64,000 bases of DNA, from NCBI GenBank assembly GCA_006438735.1, contig RCZF01000003.1, forward strand, positions 248,001-312,000. Direction: 5' to 3'. The stretch comes from Sphingomonas koreensis. Lineage in GTDB: Bacteria > Pseudomonadota > Alphaproteobacteria > Sphingomonadales > Sphingomonadaceae. The notes beneath the pieces are model-generated. The model saw nothing but the letters and a program-made list of their open reading frames with translations. It was not told the DNA's origin and made no database searches. Shown here piece after piece: positions 45,725-56,199 of the stretch. Within the stretch, counting starts at the first letter, position 1; each line of letters opens with the position of its first letter. The translations under genes and the position numbers were made by a program.

Positions 45725-46510
45725 TTACCTGTGAAGCAGAGCAGTTCGCGCGAGCTTGGCATACTTTCGTCCCACGGGCAGCTCAACTCCGTCAGTCATC
45801 CGCACGAACGGCGTGCCACCAGTTGAGCTGCGCACTGCTGCGACATCGGAGCAGCGCACGATCGCAGACCTGTGAATTCTAACAAATCCTGTCGGATTGA
45901 GCTTTTTTTCGAACGACCCGATCGATTCGCGGTAAAGGTGGGACGCTCCTCCGACAAACAGCCGGACGTATTCTCCCTCGGCGCGGATGAGTGAAATGTC
46001 CGCGAGCTCAATGCGCACATACTCGCCACGCTTGTGGATCCAAAGGTGGGACTGTTCATCGTCAGCGTGGTTATTTCGGCGAAGTTCATCGATCGTCTGC
46101 TTGAGCTCGCCCAACCTGACGGACGCTTCCCGCGCCTCGAGTGCGGCATGAGAGCGGGCAATCGCCATCTGTAGCCGCGATAAACGGACGGGTTTGCCAA
46201 GGAAGTCGATCGCACCGTTTTCAAATGCTTGAAACGCAAAATTTGAATGAGCGGTCACGAAAATGAACAGCGGCGGCTGTGATCCATTCTCATCCGACGT
46301 GCCGATACGCTCGACTACGTCAAATCCATCCAAACCAGGCATCTCGACGTCGAGCACTAACAAATCGGGTCGGAGCTCAAAGCTCTGTTGAAGAGCCTCG
46401 CAACTATCAGTGGTGCTGAAGACAATTTCGACATCGGGACAAACGGACAACATTTCGTTCAGCCGGTCGAGCGCGAGCGGCTCGTCGTCACATACAATAG
46501 TGCGAATCAT
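45725..46510 (-). CDS. LytTR family response regulator
   Basis: 261 residues. A receiver domain (TIVCDDEPLALDRLNEML; phospho-acceptor Asp in LLVLDVEMPGLDGF; Lys in FLGKPVRLSR) is followed by a LytTR DNA-binding domain (RGEYVRIELADISLIRAEGE, then KLNPTGFVRIHRSAIV). It overlaps the kinase gene by four bases, forming a two-component operon. It is divergent from the TonB receptor cluster. Confidence 0.92.
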   Translation of the reverse strand: MIRTIVCDDEPLALDRLNEMLSVCPDVEIVFSTTDSCEALQQSFELRPDLLVLDVEMPGLDGFDVVERIGTSDENGSQPPLFIFVTAHSNFAFQAFENGAIDFLGKPVRLSRLQMAIARSHAALEAREASVRLGELKQTIDELRRNNHADDEQSHLWIHKRGEYVRIELADISLIRAEGEYVRLFVGGASHLYRESIGSFEKKLNPTGFVRIHRSAIVRCSDVAAVRSSTGGTPFVRMTDGVELPVGRKYAKLARTALLHR

Positions 46511-47679
46511 CGCGCTCCCACCTCGTGAGCCGCGTCCTGGCGCGTCGCTGGAAATAACATGCGCACGACGTACCCGTCAGAGGTTGGTCCAGCGGAGAAA
46601 TGCTGCCGTTCGCCGAAGCGAGCTGCCAGCCGCGCCGCGACGTTTACCAAACCTACGTTCAATCGCTCCTCGTGAGCCTCAATACCGTCGCCCCCGTGAT
46701 TTGCGATCACCAGTTCCACGTCTGCGCCGATCAACGCAGCCGAAACCTTCAATTGGACGGCTCGTCTGCTTTTCGCGACTGCGTGTTTCACGACGTTCTC
46801 AACGATTGGCTGCGTGATGAGACTCGGCAAGCGCACGTCGCGCAGTTCCTCGGGAACATCAATCTCGAATGAAAGGCGCTTTGGGAAGCGCAGCATCTCG
46901 ATGTCCAAATATAACCTCTGAAGGCAGATTTCCTCGCTCAGAGAAACGTCTTGATATGCGTCGAGGTAGAGAGACGCCCTGAGAAAGTCGGCGAGATTTT
47001 CCATCATCCTGATGGCAGAATTCTTCCGACCGCGTGAGACAAGTGCGGTGATTGAATTCAGAGTATTGAACAGGAAATGGGGATTGAGTTGATATCGGAG
47101 GGCCCGAATTTGCGCAGCGTCGGCAACCGACCGAAGTTCCGCCAAACGAGCATCACGCTCGCGTGCCTCCACCAAATAAGAAAGAGCGAGAATCGCTCCG
47201 GCGACCGACAATATGAACCATGACCAGGCAAAGCACATGTAAAGGAATTCTGATGCTTGGAAGGCAGCCAAGTTGGCAGGTATCTGGATGTAAAAGAGGA
47301 AATAGTCAGCGTAGCACACGGCAGCAAGCGAGATGCCGATTGTCAAAGCAATAATTGGGATACGGTAATGAAGTGAGAAATCTACCGTTCTAGCTGCCGC
47401 TTCAAGCGTGAGAAGCGAAGCTAACACGCCAACTCCTACAAGGAGTGCCCGCGGTAAATAGAATAAAGCTACCGTTGAGGGATTTTCGACATATGCGACA
47501 GCGCTCGCCTCCATAAATTCGCTCATCCACAAGGCTAGGACGACCGCAAATCCGACCCGTCTTATTGCACGGGTCGCGAAGTGCGAAGATCGACTGGACG
47601 TCGTCAACCTAGACTCCTTGCATACGCAGGAGGCTGTCGATTTCTGGAATGTGAGTGCCAGTTCGTCCCGAACGATCAT
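46507..47679 (-). CDS. LytS-type sensor histidine kinase
   Basis: 390 residues. Several hydrophobic segments occupy residues 40-175, followed by ALRYQLNPHFLFNTLNSITA, the phospho-acceptor His box of the His_kinase (PF06580) family, and the ATP-binding N box LITQPIVENVVKHAVAKSRR. It phosphorylates the downstream LytTR regulator. The signal is unknown; the start may be a later codon. Confidence 0.9.
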   Translation of the reverse strand: MIVRDELALTFQKSTASCVCKESRLTTSSRSSHFATRAIRRVGFAVVLALWMSEFMEASAVAYVENPSTVALFYLPRALLVGVGVLASLLTLEAAARTVDFSLHYRIPIIALTIGISLAAVCYADYFLFYIQIPANLAAFQASEFLYMCFAWSWFILSVAGAILALSYLVEARERDARLAELRSVADAAQIRALRYQLNPHFLFNTLNSITALVSRGRKNSAIRMMENLADFLRASLYLDAYQDVSLSEEICLQRLYLDIEMLRFPKRLSFEIDVPEELRDVRLPSLITQPIVENVVKHAVAKSRRAVQLKVSAALIGADVELVIANHGGDGIEAHEERLNVGLVNVAARLAARFGERQHFSAGPTSDGYVVRMLFPATRQDAAHEVGAR

Positions 47680-48537
47680 TCAGCGACCAGCGGGACAAGT
47701 GTAAGGTACCATTAACGACCGATTACGCTGCATTTTTCGAAGCCGTCGCGGGTCACAGTAAGCCAAGTCGAGTTCCTAGCAGCTGGGTTCGCAAAACGGG
47801 CGGAATTCCATCCGCCTCGTCATAATGACCAATCCGAACGACCGCCGTCCGTCTAGGAAAATCATACGACCTGCGGGTAAATACGGCCGAACGACTGAAT
47901 TGCGTCCGTGGCGTAGCCCAATGCCTGCGCAAAGCCGCACGCTGCAGTTCTGTAAAACCGCGACGAGTCTCGATTCGAAAGGGAGCGCACATTTTTGGTG
48001 AAGCCAAAGAGTGTGGCGTCGAAGGCAAAACGCGCTGAAACAACTACTGCACAAAATCTTCCCGACGATTTTGGGGCAACAAATCGAATTCGCCGGCTTT
48101 TCCGTCGACCCCAGGCGCGCGAGGTCGATGAACCGTTCCTAAGTGGCTGCCCGACCTTCGTGACGCGCTCATCGCGCCAACGCTCAATATAAATCTGATC
48201 AATTTCTTTCATCCGCTAAAACTCTTTACTGCAAGTATGCATTATCGTGACGGGTTTAGGTCCAGTCGGTATCGGTCATGAACTTCTGACGTAATTCAGG
48301 CACCTTCTTACCAGTCGAGCGACGGACCAATGCGCTCGAGAACAGAAAATATACTGATATTGTTTTTGCACACACCTGTGCACCAACCGTTGCGGAGCGG
48401 CCGCAGTGTGTCTGGAAACCATTTAACCCGCGGCAATATACTTTACTGACCATAAAATCGCGTCAAATACTCGCCGAATTATTCGGTTAGGCAGATCGCT
48501 GCCCCGATTGGAAAGTACGGAAGGGAAGGTCAGTAAC
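47680..48537. other. Long intergenic region upstream of TonB receptor 1
   Basis: About 860 bases between divergent operons. Short frames at 47753-48212 have no family and atypical composition. It should hold promoters for both sides. Confidence 0.5.
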
Positions 48538-51387
48538 GTGTCCGGCACAAAGGCAATCAACCGCATCATTCTCTTAGGCTCCGTTTCAGTTATTGCGGTC
48601 CCGTTGGGCGCTACAAGCGCAGCGGCGCAGACAACCAGCACGAATGACGTGCAGTCCGATACTTCCGCTGAGAATCAGACACTGGCTCAACCGGAGCAAT
48701 CTTCTGCCCCGCCGGCGGACATCGTTGTGACAGGCTCAAGAATCGAACGACCTGATCTCACCTCAAGCAGTCCGGTTGCATCTTTAAGCGCCGAGCAGCT
48801 CAAACAGAACAATTCAGTGACCGTTGAAGAGCTGCTTAATTCCAATCCCCAGTTCGTGCCGGGAGAATCTAGCGCTTCCAACAATCCGGCCAATGGCGTC
48901 TCAACGGTCGATCTCCGCGGATTGGGCTCGCAGAGGACGCTCGTGCTGATCGACGGAAAGCGCGCTCCGTCCTACGACACGCAAGGTCGGGTGGACGTCA
49001 ACATTATCCCGACTGCATTAATTAAACGGATCGACGTGCTTACCGGGGGGGCCTCGGCGGTCTACGGCTCTGATGCAGTCGCCGGCGTCGTGAATTTCAT
49101 CCTCGACGACCGCTTTACCGGATTACAAGCGGACGCAAGCACGCAAATCACGAAATATGGTGACGGGGCGGAATACGATCTCGGTCTTACTGGAGGCGTG
49201 CGGCTCGGGGACCGGGGCAACCTCGTGCTGTCGGGCGGTTATACCAAACGTGATGGCGTTCGCTACGCGGCCCGGCCGCGGATCGATCATCCGGTCGATT
49301 CCAGTGATCTGGTTACAAACGCAGGCTCCAGCAACGCAAATCCGACGATCTTTGATTTGCCAAATGGCGACGAACTCCAAGTCAACCCGGCCGGAAACCT
49401 CGTCCCGATTTACAACCTCTATAACTATGATCCGGTGAACTACGCGCAAACGCCGCTAAATCGATATTCCGCGATGGCGCTTGCGCGATACGAAATCACA
49501 GACGGTGTCGAGTTTTTCGCTAGGGGCAGCTACACTCACGTCAAGGTATCCTCGACAACGGCACCTACTGCTACTGCAGGCTACTCGTTTGATATCTCAC
49601 CTGATAACCCGTTTCTTACGGCAGACGAGCGAGCGATGTTTTTCCCGGCGGGAGCAGGGGCTAACGCCGACGGAACGACTACTATTGGTATTCGCAGAAG
49701 GATAACCGAGTCGTTTGGTCGTGTTCAAAATTGGACCAGCAACAACTGGCAAATCGTCAGCGGCCTCCGAGGTGATTTTGGCGGCGATTACCACTGGGAG
49801 GTCTTCGGGCAATACGGAGAAACTCATCGCCAGCAAAAGCTACTCCACGACCTGTCCTACAATGCGGTGTCACAGGCGATAGACGCAGTAGCTGGACCCA
49901 ACGGGCCGCAATGTCGTGACACCTCGAACGACTGTATCCCCCTCAACGTTTTCACCGCTTCGGTGATCCCCGCCGACTCGCTCGCTTTTATCTTGGCAAA
50001 TGGAGCGGTGGACAACAAGATAACGCAGTTGGTCACTGGAGCGGATCTGTCGGGCGACATCGGGTTCCTGCAGTCACCGCTAGCTTCTCATCCTGCCGCT
50101 TTTTCCATCGGTGGAGAATACCGTCGGGAGACGGGGGCGAGCATCGCGGATGCCAATTACGCATCTGGCGATCTCATCTTTTACGGCCAAGGACAGAACA
50201 TTACCGGTCACTACGACGCTAAGGAGATCTATACAGAGCTCAAGATTCCACTCGTTCAAGAGCGACCTTTGTTCTACTCGCTCGATCTTGAAGGGGGCTT
50301 CCGGTATTCCGATTACTCGAGTGTCGGCAATGTCTACACTTACAAAGGGGGGGGTAATTGGAGTCCTGTTGAGGGCGTCAGATTTCGCGGAATCTATCAG
50401 CGGGCCGTTCGGGCACCGAACATTTACGAGCTATATTCGCCCGTAGTCGGAGGGACGGGGAGCCTAAACAACGATCCTTGCGCCGGCGCGAATGTGTCCA
50501 CGGCGATTGCTCCGATCTGCCTTGCACAAGGTGCTCCCTCCGTCGGCAACATCCCCGCCCCAATTTCGGGACAGATCAACGTCTTTACCGGCGGCAATCC
50601 CGATCTGAAGGCGGAGAAGTCCGACACGTTTACAGCCGGTGTCGTCATCAATCCCCCGTCACTGCGCGCGCTATCGTTGACAGTCGATTATTACCATATC
50701 AAAATATCGAACGCGATCGACATCACGCCACCGCAGGCGGTGATCAATGACTGTTTTCTAATTTCTGGCGATCCGACTAGCGATGTTTGCAAAAGCATTC
50801 ACCGCAACCCCCTGAACGGAACGCTGAGCGGAAATCTCGAATATGGCGTCCCTCAGACCCTCGGCAATATTGCGGAGAAAAAGACCTCGGGCGTCGACGT
50901 TGCGCTGAATTATGGCGGAGACGTGGGCGGCCTTAGATACGGGCTATCTTTCGCGGGCACCTACACGATCGATTTCACCCAGAAGCCTAGCCCTCTTTCG
51001 CCTGGCATTCAGTGCGCCGGAAGATTTGGGTCAGCATGCAATCCGCTCGAGCCGATTCCGAAATGGAAACACACGTTCGATGTCACGCTGGGAACGGGCC
51101 AAGTCAACTTCATCACGCGCTGGCGGTACTTCGGCGGTGTACGCGAAGATGCTGCGACGGATATTCTGGTTAGCCGTGTTCCCGCCCAAAACTATTTTGA
51201 CGAAACGGTTAGCTTCGACGTGGACCACCGGTTTGATCTGCGCTTGGGCATTAACAACGTTTTCAATAAAAAGGCTCCAATACTTGGCGATACCGTTGGA
51301 AACGACATGAACAGCGCGAGCACCTTCCCAGGAGTTTACGACATCCTCGGACGTACATTTTTTGCCAGCGTCACGTCCAAGTTCTGA
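48538..51387 (+). CDS. TonB-dependent outer-membrane receptor 1
   Basis: 949 residues from a GTG (GGAAGG upstream). A signal peptide (ILLGSVSVIAVPLGATSAAA) is followed by DIVVTGSRIERPDL at the plug entry, the plug core VDLRGLGSQRTLVLIDGKRA and TALIKRIDVLTGGASAVYGS, then a 22-strand barrel ending in FFASVTSKF with a terminal Phe. It imports an unknown nutrient using the proton motive force. It starts a cluster with a sulfotransferase-like gene. Confidence 0.94.
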   Translation: MSGTKAINRIILLGSVSVIAVPLGATSAAAQTTSTNDVQSDTSAENQTLAQPEQSSAPPADIVVTGSRIERPDLTSSSPVASLSAEQLKQNNSVTVEELLNSNPQFVPGESSASNNPANGVSTVDLRGLGSQRTLVLIDGKRAPSYDTQGRVDVNIIPTALIKRIDVLTGGASAVYGSDAVAGVVNFILDDRFTGLQADASTQITKYGDGAEYDLGLTGGVRLGDRGNLVLSGGYTKRDGVRYAARPRIDHPVDSSDLVTNAGSSNANPTIFDLPNGDELQVNPAGNLVPIYNLYNYDPVNYAQTPLNRYSAMALARYEITDGVEFFARGSYTHVKVSSTTAPTATAGYSFDISPDNPFLTADERAMFFPAGAGANADGTTTIGIRRRITESFGRVQNWTSNNWQIVSGLRGDFGGDYHWEVFGQYGETHRQQKLLHDLSYNAVSQAIDAVAGPNGPQCRDTSNDCIPLNVFTASVIPADSLAFILANGAVDNKITQLVTGADLSGDIGFLQSPLASHPAAFSIGGEYRRETGASIADANYASGDLIFYGQGQNITGHYDAKEIYTELKIPLVQERPLFYSLDLEGGFRYSDYSSVGNVYTYKGGGNWSPVEGVRFRGIYQRAVRAPNIYELYSPVVGGTGSLNNDPCAGANVSTAIAPICLAQGAPSVGNIPAPISGQINVFTGGNPDLKAEKSDTFTAGVVINPPSLRALSLTVDYYHIKISNAIDITPPQAVINDCFLISGDPTSDVCKSIHRNPLNGTLSGNLEYGVPQTLGNIAEKKTSGVDVALNYGGDVGGLRYGLSFAGTYTIDFTQKPSPLSPGIQCAGRFGSACNPLEPIPKWKHTFDVTLGTGQVNFITRWRYFGGVREDAATDILVSRVPAQNYFDETVSFDVDHRFDLRLGINNVFNKKAPILGDTVGNDMNSASTFPGVYDILGRTFFASVTSKF

Positions 51388-52456
51388 TAGCGGACAACCT
51401 CAGATTTCTATTCGTCCCTCTCCTCGGGGCGGCAACTTTGCCGGGCGCGCGTTCGATTTTCTGGATCTGCGTGACCCGGCGAATTTCTTGTACGGGCTCG
51501 ACCTCGCGCGATCTCAGGCAATATTCGTGCGAGCAGACGCGGCGCAGATTCGGTCAGCTTCATTTCTAGACGAACGTGCCAGCTTCGCTGGCCATGCGTC
51601 GGTTCCAATCGAGCTGGTAGAGCACTACTGCCCTATCGAGGACGTTGAGCCGATCCGGCTAATTTGTCATTCTGGCTTCTGTGGCTCGACCCATCTTTCG
51701 CGTCTGGTCGAATCCGGCGATAACGCTACGGCATTGCGTGAGCCTCAGGCAATCACGGATCTCGCTAATCATTGGGCGGCGTGTGCCAACGAGAGCGTGA
51801 TTGATCTGGCCGCGAGTAGCATGTTCGAACCGGCAACACATCTGCTCAGTCGTAGGTGGTGCCCTGCCAAACCCGTTGTCATCAAACTTTCGAATTGGGC
51901 GAACGTGCTTTTGCCTTCGTTACCGCTAGCGAACATTCGCCTGGTCACGATTCTATCTTCTCGAAACGAATTCCTTACTGCCTTGTTGCGGGGAGGCTCC
52001 GAGCGCCTCGGCTATGCGGCGAAGGCTGCATTGCACTTTTCAAGCGGCGATATCACCCTGGCGGAATTGATTGCTCGCATACTAACGGAAAGGCACGACC
52101 TCACCGAGAAATTGCTTCTGCTCGGTGGTGTCGCACATTCGGCACAATCCGAAATGCTCCGCTCGGCACTCCAACGCGCTCCGACGGCACACTCCTTATC
52201 TTTGAGGTACCGCGATCTAGCGAGCGACCTGCAGGGATCAGTGCGTCGTGCGGCTGAAACTCTAGATCTCCCGCCCCCGGCGCGTAGCGTTGTCGAGAAG
52301 GAGATGAACTCATATTCAAAGAACCCAAGTTGGAAATTCGACTTCCAGAGGGCAGCTTCGCATAACGCGAGCATTGGCCTGCGCCATATGGATCTGTTGG
52401 CTCGAGTAGAATCCTGGTTGTCAGAGAATCTTGGGCTCGACCACGAGCTCAGATGA
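51362..52456 (+). CDS. Sulfotransferase-like P-loop protein
   Basis: Up to 364 residues; the TTG start overlaps the receptor and is uncertain. RLICHSGFCGSTHLSRLVES is a P-loop (PAPS- or nucleotide-binding type), followed by ATALREPQAITDLANHWAA. The C-terminal RYRDLASDLQGSVRRAAETL and VVEKEMNSYSKNPSWKFDFQ resemble the 3'-phosphate-binding region and tail of sulfotransferases. It probably modifies a small molecule or peptide tied to the receptor. Tail-to-tail overlap with the next gene. Confidence 0.62.
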   Translation: MPASRPSSDSGQPQISIRPSPRGGNFAGRAFDFLDLRDPANFLYGLDLARSQAIFVRADAAQIRSASFLDERASFAGHASVPIELVEHYCPIEDVEPIRLICHSGFCGSTHLSRLVESGDNATALREPQAITDLANHWAACANESVIDLAASSMFEPATHLLSRRWCPAKPVVIKLSNWANVLLPSLPLANIRLVTILSSRNEFLTALLRGGSERLGYAAKAALHFSSGDITLAELIARILTERHDLTEKLLLLGGVAHSAQSEMLRSALQRAPTAHSLSLRYRDLASDLQGSVRRAAETLDLPPPARSVVEKEMNSYSKNPSWKFDFQRAASHNASIGLRHMDLLARVESWLSENLGLDHELR

Positions 52457-53210
52457 CTGGCGCTTCCGTGCGGAACCATCCCGTGATGGAGATGCGCTCC
52501 GCACCAGCGTATGGCGCGACAAAGCTTACGCTGTGTGACTGGGGAACCGAGAAAAGTGTGAGAGCATTAAAGGTTGGACGGAAGGTCTCCGTTACGTCAC
52601 CTGCATAGTTTATAAAGTGGAGTAAGCCTCCCCATTCAGCAACCCAATTTTCAACCAGGTTCAGCACATAAGCGAAGACGCGATTGTCGCATGGCTTCAA
52701 ATCGTCATGCCGAGTAAGGAAGTCGCCCGCGCGGTATCGAGTGGCTTGGGCATCCGCAAACGTGGCTGTTGGACCGCCTGTGAGGGCGCTGAGGTTAGCC
52801 ATTGTCCCTTCGCTGGAGATGAAGTCCGCGAACGCGCTGAGAAACGGACTGGATGCAGGTTGACCTGGACCCGCGTCGGATATTCGGATTACATCGTAGC
52901 GGTACCGAAACCCTCGTTCGGCTTCGGCAAACAACGCCTGGTCGAGCGACTTCATCGTATCAGAAGCCAAACGCTCATACTGGGGGCAGCTGATCTCAAA
53001 CGTCCGCTCGCTTCCGCTCACCAGCTTCGTCCAGTCGGTTCGAGCGTTTAGCTCGGCTTTGAGCGAACGAGCCAGTATTTCGGGAAGAAACTCGGGGATC
53101 TGAACTCGGCCAGTTTCAGCGAAACGCGCGGCCAACGAAGTCAGATCATCGCGCCCGCTCACATCTAGACACCATAGTTTTTCTGTAGCTGCGGATCGTC
53201 GGTGAGCCAT
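52449..53210 (-). CDS. 2-oxoglutarate and Fe(II)-dependent oxygenase
   Basis: 253 residues. Iron ligands are in RYRAGDFLTRHDDLKPCDNR (H-x-D) and VPQSHSVSFV (distal His), and 2OG-binding Arg is in GAERISITGWFR. The middle, LNLVENWVAEWGGLLHF, matches prolyl-hydroxylase-like OGFOD families. It likely hydroxylates a peptide or metabolite. Convergent with the sulfotransferase-like gene; the trio with the TonB receptor recurs in sphingomonads as far as I recall. Confidence 0.8.
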   Translation of the reverse strand: MAHRRSAATEKLWCLDVSGRDDLTSLAARFAETGRVQIPEFLPEILARSLKAELNARTDWTKLVSGSERTFEISCPQYERLASDTMKSLDQALFAEAERGFRYRYDVIRISDAGPGQPASSPFLSAFADFISSEGTMANLSALTGGPTATFADAQATRYRAGDFLTRHDDLKPCDNRVFAYVLNLVENWVAEWGGLLHFINYAGDVTETFRPTFNALTLFSVPQSHSVSFVAPYAGAERISITGWFRTEAPVI

Positions 53211-53443
53211 GGCCAGGACCTACTCCTCCCAGCTGCCGCTGAATTTCGTTCCGCACCGAAGTGGCATTTCCCACTTGCGGCCGGACATCAAGCGGCGGCG
53301 GTCTCGCTTTAGTTTCAAAAAACCGACGTTCAACAAAGTGGCCGGCTGTTCGTCGGTTCAAGAAGGCAGTTCATTGCACTCTGAAGCCTGCAGATGTGGG
53401 ATCGTGCTAGCCGTGCACTCACACCATTACGGCTATCCGAACG

Positions 53444-54118
53444 ATGCCCCCTAAAAATCCTCTTTCGCTAGAAGAGCCCGAGACCGAACCCGTTCGCCGT
53501 CGCATTTTGGACGGTGCCGAGCGCATGATAATTGATCATCCGGTAGAAAATTTCTCGGTGCAGCGACTTTCTAATCGACTGCGGGTCGCACGACGAACCA
53601 TTTATAATCAGTTTGAAGGAAGGGAGGCCCTTTACAGGGCTACGATTATCCGTTGGATCGAGCGTGTCGAGTCATCGATCGATGGCCCCGCCGCTCCGCT
53701 CGACGCCAAGGAAACGAGCCTTGTCACGAAGTGCACTGCGGTAATGGAATTCTTGACTTCGGACGGGTGTCGGGCGTTGCGTCAGGTGGTCGAGCGGGAC
53801 GACCATGCCCTGCCGTGGCTGCGCCCCTTTTACGAACGTCGCATCCGAACCGCGGTCCGTTTGGCCATCGAAGAGTGCGTTATTGGCTGCGGCTTCGAAG
53901 TTGACGCGGCCTTGTTCTGCAATGATCTACTTCGGATTCTCGAAATGGCTACCTCGCCCAGCCTCAAGAATTCCATGCCGCTCAGTGCCAACGAGATCGT
54001 CAAAATTATTTCGGCACGATATCTGACCCCAATCGAAGTCAGTCCGGCGCCAAGCAACGCTGAAGTGACACCGCTCCCGAGCGTTGCACGGTTGGCAGTA
54101 GCGCAAATTTCTGGCTAA
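53444..54118 (+). CDS. TetR family transcriptional regulator
   Basis: 224 residues. HTH: PVRRRILDGAERMIIDHPVE, NFSVQRLSNRLRVARRTIYN, then QFEGREALYRATI. The C-terminal half is a divergent ligand domain. It is next to the 2OG oxygenase and faces the SDR gene, either of which may be a target. Confidence 0.83.
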   Translation: MPPKNPLSLEEPETEPVRRRILDGAERMIIDHPVENFSVQRLSNRLRVARRTIYNQFEGREALYRATIIRWIERVESSIDGPAAPLDAKETSLVTKCTAVMEFLTSDGCRALRQVVERDDHALPWLRPFYERRIRTAVRLAIEECVIGCGFEVDAALFCNDLLRILEMATSPSLKNSMPLSANEIVKIISARYLTPIEVSPAPSNAEVTPLPSVARLAVAQISG

Positions 54119-54286
54119 GCCGTAGACTCACTAAAAGCCGTCTGTCGGCAAGCGCCCTATTTCTCGCGTTCGATCGATCCGGGCGCGATCCCGAAACCGG
54201 CCTTTCAAACCTGTCGATTTATTCCCGTTTCTCGATCGCTGGCGGGAAGGCAAAACGGGCGTGATCGACCACGCCCATCGCTGCCA

Positions 54287-55066
54287 TCAGCCGGGTGAAG
54301 CGGCAGAACCGGCCAGCAGCCCACCGTCGATGCTCACCTCCGTCCCCGTGACGTAGGTCGCTTCATCCGAGGCCAGCATTACCGCAATGGCCGCGACTTC
54401 ATCGGGCATCCCGAACCGCTGGAGCGGCGTATCCGCGACTAGCGCCTGCATTTTGGCGTCCCGATCGGGACCGCTGCCCAGCATCGGCTCCCAGATCGGC
54501 GTGAGGATGGCGGCCGGGTGGACCGAGTTGCATCGTATCTTCCACCCCTGCTGCGCGCAGTAGAGCGCGACCGTCTTGCTGTGGTTACGGATCGCCGCCT
54601 TGGACGAGGCATAGGCCGCAGCGCCGGGGATGCCGACCAATCCGGAACGGGAGGACATGTTGATGATCGAACCGGTTCCTGCAGCCTTCATCGCGCCGAT
54701 CGCGTAGCGACAACCGAGGAACGTCCCATCGAGGTTGACCCGGTGGACCTCGCGCCAGTCCGCGAGGCTTGCGTGTTCCGGATCGTGGGGTGCCATCCCC
54801 GCTTCAAACCCTGTCACGCCCGCATTGTTGACCACCACGTCGGCTAAGGGAACGATGCCGGCTAACCGGCGCCAGCCGGCTTCCTCGCGCACATCGAGCG
54901 GTTCGAACCGACACCCGATTTCAGCAGCCGTTGCCGCTCCTGTCGCTTCGTCAATGTCGGTGACGATGACCACGGCCCCTTCGTCATGGAATCGGGCGGC
55001 GATGGCGCGGCCGATGCCTCGCGCAGCGCCGGTAACGACGCACGTTTTGTTCTTCAATCTTTGCAT
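54287..55066 (-). CDS. SDR family NAD(P)-dependent oxidoreductase
   Basis: 259 residues, a classical [22 protein letters not shown] (cofactor loop), VTDIDE after the second strand (Asp favours NAD), [16 protein letters not shown] (catalytic Ser), YASSKAA (Tyr and Lys) and a C-terminal [10 protein letters not shown]. Start [10 protein letters not shown]. It probably oxidises an alcohol; the substrate is unknown. Confidence 0.9.
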   Translation of the reverse strand: MQRLKNKTCVVTGAARGIGRAIAARFHDEGAVVIVTDIDEATGAATAAEIGCRFEPLDVREEAGWRRLAGIVPLADVVVNNAGVTGFEAGMAPHDPEHASLADWREVHRVNLDGTFLGCRYAIGAMKAAGTGSIINMSSRSGLVGIPGAAAYASSKAAIRNHSKTVALYCAQQGWKIRCNSVHPAAILTPIWEPMLGSGPDRDAKMQALVADTPLQRFGMPDEVAAIAVMLASDEATYVTGTEVSIDGGLLAGSAASPG

Positions 55067-55716
55067 GATGTTCTCGAAATAGAGTCCGGTCGGCGGATTG
55101 CTCCGCTGGCGTATGCCTTGCCGCTTTAGCGGTGACGCTGGATCATTTCGAAAGACTCCCGAGAATGTGGCGACGCTACGTCAACCATCGATCGGCTGCA
55201 ATTCCCGAAATTCGATCGTTTTCGGGAAAGCTGGCCAATTCAGGCTGACGGCAGCTATCGCCATCCGTGTCCCCGAACCAGCCAGACGGCAATCCACCCA
55301 ATCTCCGCCATTCAGTCGCCGTGCCGATAGCGGTCGTTTATGAGGTGACGGCCTAGCCTGGCACGCTTCTCTTCGAAGACAACAGTTAGGGTCGCGTGAT
55401 CTTCGCGTCACGGACTTTACACCACCAATCGCGGCTTGCGCGCTCGCAATCGCTGGCGCCGAAAAAATCCCGAGATGGAACGAGCGATCTGAGGATCGCC
55501 GCACGCGCTGCGCAAGCGAATCTCCGACCAAACCTCTAGTGCACCGGAGTATCCTCGATCGTCCAGTCGGTTGTTAGGCAACGAGTGGCACCACCTTAGT
55601 GGCTTCGCCAATACCCATCGACCGCGACTGCGATTAAGATTTTTAGATTACGTGGGGATGGCAGCATCCCGACCCACTCTTTACCCAGCCCCCCACGTAA
55701 CGGCGGGTTTTCACCA
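55067..55716. other. Gene-free region with IS remnant
   Basis: About 650 bases. The only recognised element is dispersed repeat copy B at 55290-55356; other frames have no family. Confidence 0.5.
55290..55356 (-). repeat. Dispersed repeat, copy B
   Basis: The reverse complement begins CTAGGCCGTCACCTCATAAA and ends GAGATTGGGTGGATTG, paralleling copy A at 22431-22498. The opposite orientation and the divergence indicate an old element present at least twice. Confidence 0.6.
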
Positions 55717-56199
55717 TCAAGCGGATAGGCCAATCATGGTCGTAATAGATTGCGCTAGATCAGGTTCGGGTACGAACCGATAACCCTCGGGAATTTTGCT
55801 TAGCGGATTTTTCGCCCCAACGGCTTCGAACTTTTTCCTAAGACGCCATACGAGCACCGATCGGTTCGCGGGCTTTAAACCACGCTCCGCAAGAGCGCGA
55901 TCAATTTGCTCAAAGGTGGCCCGGCCTCGCTTCGCAATTGTAAACAGGACCAGGGCCTCCGAAAAGGACAGCGAGATTTCCTGTTCTTTCCAAAATACCC
56001 GGAAGGGGTCTTGCAATATGACGACCGCTCCCCTTTTTATCGCGGTATCGTTACGCGCACCCACCTCGCTTCCGCAATTAGGGCAACAAGCGAATTCGGC
56101 TGCCTGAACACTAAGACTTTGCCTGCATGCGTTTGCCGCAAACTGTTCCGATCCCTGAGCCAAGGGTGCGACCCGAGTCTGGATGGCTTCATATTTCAC
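55717..56199 (-). CDS. Winged-helix transcription regulator
   Basis: 160 residues. The C-terminal half reads FSEALVLFTIAKRGRATFEQ and RSVLVWRLRKKFEAVGAKNP, then KIPEGYRFV, an OmpR/PhoB-type winged helix without a receiver domain. The N-terminal ACCPNCGSEVG is a possible zinc-binding pair. Target unknown. Confidence 0.65.
   Translation of the reverse strand: MKYEAIQTRVAPLAQGSEQFAANACRQSLSVQAAEFACCPNCGSEVGARNDTAIKRGAVVILQDPFRVFWKEQEISLSFSEALVLFTIAKRGRATFEQIDRALAERGLKPANRSVLVWRLRKKFEAVGAKNPLSKIPEGYRFVPEPDLAQSITTMIGLSA

Noticed and set aside
47753..48212. Minus-strand frames in the TonB receptor 1 upstream region
   Set aside because: No conserved pattern, overlapping frames only.
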